Shown: in pieces, positions 6,417 to 10,539 of the stretch | Numbering within the stretch: the first letter of the stretch is position 1 | Layout: every line of letters starts with the position of its first letter | Source of the DNA: Dehalococcoidia bacterium | GTDB lineage: Bacteria; Chloroflexota; Dehalococcoidia; UBA2979 | DNA length: 10,539 nucleotides | NCBI GenBank assembly: GCA_018700215.1 | Contig: JABIST010000347.1 | Span: 1 to 10,539 of the forward strand | Reading direction: 5' to 3' | Made by a program: the position numbers and the translations under genes | The notes under the pieces: generated by a model | Seen by the model: only the letters and a program-made list of their open reading frames with translations | Databases searched by the model: none | What the model was told of the DNA's origin: nothing

Positions 6417-6950
6417 CTAGGGCGACTCGGTGAGGGTGGTCCAGGCCTCGGCGGTGATGGAGTAGGCGACGGCGGTGGGGGAACGGGTGGGGATAGTGCC
6501 GGTGACTTCGGTGAAGGCGAGGCGCTCGATGACGGCGCGGGAGGGGCGGTTGTCTGGCTCGATTTCGGCGTGGACGAGGGTGACGTGGAGCTGGGTGAAT
6601 GCGTGGTCGACGAGGGCGCGGGCGGCTTCGGTGACGTAGCCGTTGCCTCGGAAGTTGGAGTGGAGGGCGTAGCCGACTTCGGCGGTGCCGTCGCCGAGGA
6701 CGAGGGTGGTCATGCCGATCAGTTCGTCGTTGTCTCGGAGGGCGATGGCGAGGTCGAAGAGTGCGCCGGGTTCGAAGTCGGCGAGTGCGTTCTGCTTGTC
6801 GATGTAGGCGGCGGCTTCGGTCTCGTTGGAGCCGAGTTCGTCGGCGGCGTCGTGGACTGAGGGGTCTGAGGAGAGGCGGAGGACGTTGGGGACGTCGTCG
6901 AGGGTGAAGCGGCGGAGGCGGATGCGGTCGGCTTCGATTGGGAGTGGCAT
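6417..6950 (-). CDS. GNAT-family N-acetyltransferase, RimJ/RimL-like
   Basis: A 177-residue GCN5-related acetyltransferase. The family pattern starts with IRLRRFTLDDVPNVLRLSSDP (10-30). The acetyl-CoA pyrophosphate loop is NFRGNGYVTEA at 99-109, with R101, G102 and G104 in the expected places, and N134/S137 precede the conserved RLAF (normally RLGF). ATG 6950 is chosen as the first Met before the conserved block; longer readings run back into the upstream dehydrogenase gene in another frame and look arginine- and proline-rich. The start lies 17 bp after the stop of the dehydrogenase-fold gene, so the two are likely co-transcribed. The only purine-rich site (GAGG, 11 bases before ATG) falls inside the hairpin at 6961-6978, so translation may be coupled to the upstream gene. 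It is not a close copy of the acetyltransferase at 1396. Target unknown. Confidence 0.88.
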   Translation of the reverse strand: MPLPIEADRIRLRRFTLDDVPNVLRLSSDPSVHDAADELGSNETEAAAYIDKQNALADFEPGALFDLAIALRDNDELIGMTTLVLGDGTAEVGYALHSNFRGNGYVTEAARALVDHAFTQLHVTLVHAEIEPDNRPSRAVIERLAFTEVTGTIPTRSPTAVAYSITAEAWTTLTESP

Positions 6951-6960
6951 GGCTTGTGGG

Positions 6961-6978
6961 GCCTCGGCTAATCGAGGC
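6961..6978. other. Hairpin across the dehydrogenase stop codon
   Basis: GCCTCG (6961-6966) and CGAGGC (6973-6978) form a perfect 6-bp stem with loop GCTAAT, containing the minus-strand TAG at 6970-6968. No T-tract follows in either direction. In leftward mRNA it would cover the GAGG that could serve the acetyltransferase start at 6950. Confidence 0.35.
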
Positions 6979-8164
6979 GGGGGTCGAGGGAGCCGGGCTC
7001 GGGGCCATCGAGGGCGGCGCGGGCGATCTGGTCGAGGGCACGGGCTTCGATCGGTGGGTTGACGATGCCGCTGCGGACGTCTCGGAAGTAGCGCTCGAGG
7101 GGTTCCGAGCGTTGGAGGGCGACGCCGCCGACGAGGCGCATGGCGGCTTCGACGACTTCGATGGCGGTGTTGGTGGCGAGGACCTTCGCGGCGGCGACCT
7201 GGGGTTCGAGCTGGGTGCGGGCCTGGGGGTGGTGCTCCCAATCGTCGGCGGTGGTGAGGAGGAGGGTGCGGGCGGCGATGAGCTTTGAGTCGACGCGGCC
7301 GATTTGCTCTCGGACATAGGGGATGGTGGCGAGGGCGGCCTGGCCGCCGGGGTTGCGGGTGCGGACGTAGTTGACTGCGTAGTCTCGGGCGGCTTCGGAG
7401 ATGCCGAGGTTGGCGGCGCCGATGAGGAGGGGGAACCAGGCGCCGCCGCTGGACATGACTTCGCGGTTCTTTTCGAGGGAGCGGCGTGAGGTGAAGTCGC
7501 CGTCCTCGATGGGAACGTTGTCGAAGACGACATCGTGGGAGCCGGTGGCGCGCATGCCGAGGGCGTCCCAGGTTTCGTCGATGGTGATGCCGGGGCGATC
7601 GCGGTGGACGGCGACGCGGGCGACATCGCCTGAGCCGTCTTCGACGGCGACGTAGGTGACGAAGTAGGTGAGGGCGGGCGAGAGCGTGGAGAAGGTCTTG
7701 CGGCCGGAGAGGCGCCATTTGCCGGGGCCATCGGGCGTGAGGGCGGTGGCGGGGCGGCCGCCGCTGCGGGGCGAGCCCATTTCGGGCTCGGCGGCGATGT
7801 TGTTGATGAGGGCGCCGTTTTCGACGACGTCTCGGAAGATGCGCTCGCGGAGTTCGTCGGGCCAGCTCCTGGCGGCGGCTTCGGTGCCGGTGGTCATGAG
7901 GTGCATGCCGACGGAGAGGGCGGTGGAGCCATCGCCTTTGGCGAGGGCGAGCTGGGCGAGGACGATATCGGTGAGGCCGTGGCCGCCACCGCCGACCTCG
8001 GTGGGGATGGCGGCGGCGAGGTAGCCGGCGTCACGCATCGCCTCGAAGTTTTCGTGGGGGAAGGAGGCGTCGCGGTCGTGTTCGGCGGCGGTGGTGGCGA
8101 ACTGGGCGGCGAGCTGCTGCGCGGTGCGGAGGAGGGCGGCCTGGGCATCGGTGGTGGGGAACAT
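6968..8164 (-). CDS. Acyl-CoA dehydrogenase-fold flavoprotein, atypical active site
   Basis: A 398-residue protein of the acyl-CoA dehydrogenase fold. The N-terminal helical domain reads LAAAIPTEVGGGGHGLTDIVLAQLALAKGDGSTALSVGMH (49-88); the mid-domain has NNIAAEPEMGSPRSGG (121-136) in the flavin-binding position and ALGMRATGSHDVVFDNV (201-217); the C-terminal bundle ends ERYFRDVRSGIVNPP (357-371). At the position of the catalytic Glu of medium-chain dehydrogenases there is Pro370 (RDVRSGIVNP against RDAKIYQIYE), and helix G (SSGGAWFPLLIGAANLG) shows no Glu or Asp at the isovaleryl-type site. It may therefore be a flavin monooxygenase of this fold (as DszC and HsaA are), an inactive partner subunit, or a dehydrogenase with another base. 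ATG 8164 is where homology starts; upstream codons to 8395 look non-coding. There is no Shine-Dalgarno site. TACCCT lies 6 bases before the ATG, which would fit a leaderless transcript. Probable first gene of the leftward block. Confidence 0.88.
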   Translation of the reverse strand: MFPTTDAQAALLRTAQQLAAQFATTAAEHDRDASFPHENFEAMRDAGYLAAAIPTEVGGGGHGLTDIVLAQLALAKGDGSTALSVGMHLMTTGTEAAARSWPDELRERIFRDVVENGALINNIAAEPEMGSPRSGGRPATALTPDGPGKWRLSGRKTFSTLSPALTYFVTYVAVEDGSGDVARVAVHRDRPGITIDETWDALGMRATGSHDVVFDNVPIEDGDFTSRRSLEKNREVMSSGGAWFPLLIGAANLGISEAARDYAVNYVRTRNPGGQAALATIPYVREQIGRVDSKLIAARTLLLTTADDWEHHPQARTQLEPQVAAAKVLATNTAIEVVEAAMRLVGGVALQRSEPLERYFRDVRSGIVNPPIEARALDQIARAALDGPEPGSLDPRLD

Positions 8165-8282
8165 CGGCGGAGGGTAGCAATGACGGGGGTTGAGGGGTGG
8201 TTGGGGTGAAGTAGGTTGGGGCGCGCGCGGAGAGGGTAGGGTGAGATCGCCTCGGCGAAACTCATCCCCTCGGAGGCTGCAG
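8165..8282. promoter_or_regulatory. Divergent promoter region
   Basis: This 118-base gap lies between the leftward flavoprotein gene and the rightward membrane-protein gene. On the minus strand, TACCCT is separated from ATG 8164 by exactly CCGCCG, an arrangement expected for leaderless transcription. On the plus strand, TAGGGT (8236-8241) is a possible -10 box about 40 bases before ATG 8283. No -35 boxes stand out. GGAGG (8272-8276), 6 bases before ATG 8283, is a clear ribosome binding site. Confidence 0.35.
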
Positions 8283-8525
8283 ATGAAGATGTATTTTCCA
8301 TTCCGCGAGCGGCCCCGCGAACTGGACGCTGAATCAAGGCGGAAGCTTCGGAGGTCGCCGGGTGTCTGGCAGCCCTTGATTCGGATGGGGATCATGCTGC
8401 TGGTGCTGTTTGCGCTCCTGGTGGGACTGGTGGTGTTTGGCGCACTGTCATCGGATGGGGATCCGGGCGACGAGCGGAGTGCGTTCGGGCGTCCTGCGCT
8501 GGTGGTCGGCGTTCGTTCGGACTAG
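8283..8525 (+). CDS. Small single-pass membrane protein of unknown function
   Basis: An 80-residue protein whose ATG 8283 is preceded by GGAGG at 6 bases; the longer frame from 8190 starts in the promoter region. The N-terminal 38 residues are very basic (FRERPRELDAESRRKLRRS), followed by one transmembrane helix, RMGIMLLVLFALLVGLVVFGAL (about 38-59), and an acidic-then-neutral tail (SSDGDPGDERSAFG). The positive-inside rule predicts the N-terminus in the cytoplasm and the short C-terminus outside. There is no signal-peptidase site or Cys lipobox. I recognise no family. It ends 11 bp before a nucleotidyltransferase-like gene on the same strand, so the pair is probably one transcript. Confidence 0.72.
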   Translation: MKMYFPFRERPRELDAESRRKLRRSPGVWQPLIRMGIMLLVLFALLVGLVVFGALSSDGDPGDERSAFGRPALVVGVRSD

Positions 8526-8536
8526 GCGGAAGCACG

Positions 8537-9628
8537 GTGGGAGTGATGGCGGTTGAGTTCATCAAGGGGGTGAGGTTGTGCGAGGTCTTCTATCGGGAGG
8601 CGGTGCGGCCGATTCTCGACGCTGATTTTCCGGGGCTGAGGCACTCGGCGGGACGGTTGGGTGGCGGTTCTGATGTGCTCGGGTTCGACGATGAGACTTC
8701 GAGGGATCACGACTGGGGTCCGCGGGTCGATTTGTTCGTCGAGGAATCGGACTGGGGGCTTGGGGACGCGGTAGTGCGCTCGATGTCTGAGCAGCTTCCG
8801 GCCGAGATTCTGGGGTATCCGACGCGGTTTGCGGAGCATGGCGATGGCACTCTGCTGCTCTCAGCGGATGGAGCGTTGGATCGGCACGGGGTGAACGTTA
8901 CGTCGGTGGCACGGTTCTTCGAGGGGTATGCAGCACTCGATGTGTCGCGGCCGCCGGAGCTGCTCGATTGGTTGAGGATTCCGCCGCAGCGGCTGCGGAC
9001 GATCGCGAGCGGGGGGCTGTTCCACGACGAGCTGGGGGTTCAGCGGATACGGGAGCAGTTGAGCTGGTATCCGCACGATGTCTGGCTGTACCTGATGGCG
9101 TGTCAGTGGCGGCGAATCGATCAAGAGGAACCATTTGTTGGTCGGACGGGCGATGTTGGTGATGAGCTGGGGTCGCGGATTGCGGCTGGGCGGCAGGTGG
9201 TTGAGCTGATGCGGCTGGGCTTCTTGATGGAGCGGCAGCATGCGCCGTACTTCAAGTGGTTTGGGACGGCGTTTGCACGGCTGGCCTGCAGCGCTCGGCT
9301 GGAGCCGGTGTTCCGTGGTGTGCTGGATGCTCAATCGTGGCAGGAGCGAGAGGGGTATCTGTCCGAGGCGTACGCGATTGTGGGGGAGATGCACAACAAC
9401 CTTGGAGTGACGAGCGCGGTGGAGGCGGGGGTATCTCGCTTTCACGATCGACCGTATCTGGTGCCGCACTCAGGGCGATGGGTGGAGGCGCTGACCGAGG
9501 CGATCGAGTCGGCGGAGGTGCGGGCGTTGCCGGCGAACATTGGTGCGGTGTGGCAGTTCGCGGATTCGACGGACGTGCTATCGGACGCGTCGACGTGGGA
9601 GTCGCTCAGCTCGATCTATCGCAATTGA
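8537..9628 (+). CDS. DUF4037-type nucleotidyltransferase-fold protein
   Basis: A 363-residue protein matching the DUF4037 pattern as I recall it, an uncharacterised polymerase-beta-like nucleotidyltransferase family. The GS motif (G44-S45 in LGGGSDVLGF) and D57/D59 in SRDHDWGP are the usual nucleotide- and metal-binding residues, so the active site looks intact. The helical part contains WYPHDVWLYLMACQWRRIDQEEPFVGR (177-203), DVGDELGSR (206-214), PYFKWFGTAFARL (237-249), EMHNNLG (284-290) and FHDRPYLV (302-309). Such enzymes transfer nucleotides to small molecules, RNA or protein; the target here is unknown. GTG 8537 has GGAAG (8528-8532) at 4 bases. ATG 8546, 9 bases downstream, is an equally possible start but has only GGGAG 2 bases before it. 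The gene lies 11 bp after the membrane-protein gene. Kinship with aminoglycoside nucleotidyltransferases is distant at best. Confidence 0.87.
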   Translation: MGVMAVEFIKGVRLCEVFYREAVRPILDADFPGLRHSAGRLGGGSDVLGFDDETSRDHDWGPRVDLFVEESDWGLGDAVVRSMSEQLPAEILGYPTRFAEHGDGTLLLSADGALDRHGVNVTSVARFFEGYAALDVSRPPELLDWLRIPPQRLRTIASGGLFHDELGVQRIREQLSWYPHDVWLYLMACQWRRIDQEEPFVGRTGDVGDELGSRIAAGRQVVELMRLGFLMERQHAPYFKWFGTAFARLACSARLEPVFRGVLDAQSWQEREGYLSEAYAIVGEMHNNLGVTSAVEAGVSRFHDRPYLVPHSGRWVEALTEAIESAEVRALPANIGAVWQFADSTDVLSDASTWESLSSIYRN

Positions 9629-9811
9629 CGCGTGGAGAGTGGGGGACTTGTCAGTTCGTTGGGTAGCACGAAGGCCGGGACAGGCCCGGCCCTCGCGACC
9701 CAGAGGGATCTGGTGGGGACAGAGTACATAAACCGGCAGTGAGGCTTCCGCCTCCCGGGTGACACAAGGCTGTCAAGGTTTGCAGGGGGTGCGCGCGGCT
9801 ATGCTCGGCGG
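9629..9811. other. Structured intergenic region with two hairpins and a dyad
   Basis: No gene is seen here. GGCCGGG (9673-9679) and CCCGGCC (9685-9691) form a perfect 7-bp stem with loop ACAGG and no T-tract; it may still terminate the preceding gene. GAGGC (9741-9745), TTCC, GCCTC (9750-9754) is a second hairpin. TGACA (9760-9764) and TGTCA (9771-9775) form a 5-bp dyad around CAAGGC, a weak operator candidate. TATGCT (9800-9805) is a possible -10 box, 6 bases before ATG 9812. Confidence 0.45.
9673..9691. terminator. Perfect 7-bp GC stem after the nucleotidyltransferase gene
   Basis: The stem lies 44 bases after the stop at 9628. It is strong but has no following T-run, so it is either a Rho-assisted or pause-type end, or a 3'-end stabiliser. 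Confidence 0.4.
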
Positions 9812-10539
9812 ATGAAGTGGCGAGTGGAGCTGAGTGACGACGAGGTTCGGGCGACCCTCGAGTTTCTCGAGGTCCAGCGGGCCGCGCCTTCGCGGCAGTT
9901 TCTGGCGCGGTTGCAGCGGGCGTACAAGGTGCGGGTGCCGTGGGAGACGGCGTCGCGGGTGGTACGCGCTTCGGAGGTGCGGGAGTTGGAGGAGCGGCCG
10001 CGGCGGCCGCCTGAGTTCTGGGCGCTGGCGATGGAGCAGGGGAGCGGCGGGACGTGCTTCGAGAGCAACTATGCGTTCTGGGCGCTGCTGCGGGGGCTGG
10101 GGTTCGAGGTGGCTTTGCATGTGAATGACATGCCGCAGGACCAGCTAATCGCCTGTCACTCCTCGCTGGTGGTGGCTGTCGATGGGGAGCGGTACCTGGC
10201 GGACGTGGGGATGGGGATGCAGCTGGTGGCGTTGGCGCCGGCGTGGGAGATTGGGGCGGTGGCGGCTCGGGCGCGGGGGTTGGAGGCGGCGGCGAGTGTG
10301 CCTGCTGGGCCGGAGATGGCGCGGGTTGAGGAACGGAGGGTGCCGGGGCCTGCCGGAGACGTGCCAGTGCGGGTGTACTGGCCATCGGAAGCGGTGGGGT
10401 TGCCGATTCTGGTGTGGTTTCACGGCGGGGGTTGGGTGCTGGGGTCTGTGGCGGAGTCGGAGCCGGTGTGCCGTCGGTTGGCGGAGCGGGCCGGGGTGAT
10501 TGTGGTGTCGGTGGAGTATCGGATGGCGCCGGAGGATCC
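9812..10539 (+). CDS. Arylamine N-acetyltransferase catalytic half fused in frame to HSL-type alpha/beta-hydrolase (3' partial)
   Basis: One frame from ATG 9812 stays open to the window edge (242 codons). Residues 1-136 are an arylamine N-acetyltransferase N-terminus: FLARLQRAYKVRVPWET (30-46), GSGGTCFESNYAFWALLRGL (77-96) with catalytic Cys82, then His116 in ACHSSLVV and Asp131 in YLADVGMG, a complete Cys-His-Asp triad with a His-Asp spacing of 15, as in known NATs. The usual NAT C-terminal domain of over 100 residues is missing. After a linker (137-165) the sequence is that of hormone-sensitive-lipase-family esterases: VPGPAGDVPVRVYWPS (177-192), the oxyanion-hole motif HGGGW (204-208) and SVEYRMAPED (233-242). 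The nucleophile Ser elbow lies beyond the edge. TATGCT 6 bases before the ATG and the lack of a Shine-Dalgarno site suggest a leaderless transcript. It may be a true fusion, an in-frame deletion of two adjacent genes, or an assembly joint. Confidence 0.78.
   Translation, partial: MKWRVELSDDEVRATLEFLEVQRAAPSRQFLARLQRAYKVRVPWETASRVVRASEVRELEERPRRPPEFWALAMEQGSGGTCFESNYAFWALLRGLGFEVALHVNDMPQDQLIACHSSLVVAVDGERYLADVGMGMQLVALAPAWEIGAVAARARGLEAAASVPAGPEMARVEERRVPGPAGDVPVRVYWPSEAVGLPILVWFHGGGWVLGSVAESEPVCRRLAERAGVIVVSVEYRMAPED

Noticed and set aside
6951..7731. Long minus-strand readings overlapping the acetyltransferase and dehydrogenase genes
   Set aside because: The parts upstream of 6950 are Arg/Pro/Ser-rich and out of frame with the dehydrogenase; only 6950-6417 has GNAT motifs.
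8176..8209. Mini-ORF (ATG at 8180) before the membrane-protein gene, as a leader peptide
   Set aside because: It encodes only 9 residues, has no recognisable attenuator structure, and probably lies upstream of the transcription start.
5446..9628. HEPN-nucleotidyltransferase (MNT-HEPN) toxin-antitoxin pair
   Set aside because: The HEPN-like gene and the nucleotidyltransferase are over 2 kb apart, on opposite strands, and the latter is a 363-residue DUF4037 protein rather than a minimal antitoxin.
10534..10539. Window ends in GGATCC, a BamHI site, hinting at a cloning joint
   Set aside because: It falls in the natural esterase motif coding APED(P), so it is most simply chance.

Overview
The window is high-GC bacterial DNA (about two thirds G+C by eye) with nine complete protein genes, one more that runs off the right edge, and a possible tenth that runs off the left edge. 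I see no tRNA, rRNA, CRISPR array or insertion sequence. The content (two acyl-CoA dehydrogenase-fold flavoproteins, a LimB-like flavin monooxygenase, a ThDP enzyme, RimJ/RimL-type acetyltransferases, an arylamine N-acetyltransferase domain joined to an HSL-type esterase) suggests a high-GC aerobic heterotroph with broad catabolic capacity, for example a Chloroflexota (Dehalococcoidia/SAR202-like) or Actinomycetota-like lineage. That assignment is an inference from gene families and codon use, not a marker-gene result. The plus strand is G-rich over both rightward and leftward genes, so rightward genes use G-ending codons and leftward genes C-ending ones. This looks like replication-strand skew and produces many long antisense shadow ORFs.

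Layout. Left edge: a possible leftward gene start (1-67), then rightward acyl-CoA dehydrogenase (207-1376) and RimJ/RimL acetyltransferase (1396-1971). An AT-rich island with a 7-bp dyad (2021-2060) precedes a small ArsR-type regulator (2087-2410), followed after 53 bp by a LimB-like luciferase-family monooxygenase (2464-3534). A convergent gap (3535-3677) holds two hairpins, one a good bidirectional terminator candidate. The leftward block reads, in transcription order: a second acyl-CoA dehydrogenase-fold protein (8164-6968), a GNAT acetyltransferase (6950-6417), an unrecognised HEPN-like protein of different base composition (6375-5446), and a ThDP-dependent enzyme (5315-3678). A divergent gap (8165-8282) separates it from a rightward pair: an 80-residue single-pass membrane protein (8283-8525) and a DUF4037-type nucleotidyltransferase (8537-9628). 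After a structured gap with hairpins comes an unfinished ORF (9812 to the edge) fusing an arylamine N-acetyltransferase catalytic half to the start of an alpha/beta-hydrolase.

How it may work together. The regulator and monooxygenase are the best candidate for a small inducible oxidation module, with the dyad as an autoregulatory operator. The acyl-CoA dehydrogenases, ThDP enzyme and esterase are compatible with degradation of hydrophobic or branched carbon compounds, but no substrate can be read from the sequence. The points most worth a second look are the NAT-esterase fusion, the compositionally foreign HEPN-like gene, the unusual catalytic residues of the two dehydrogenase-fold proteins, and the membrane peptide paired with a nucleotidyltransferase.
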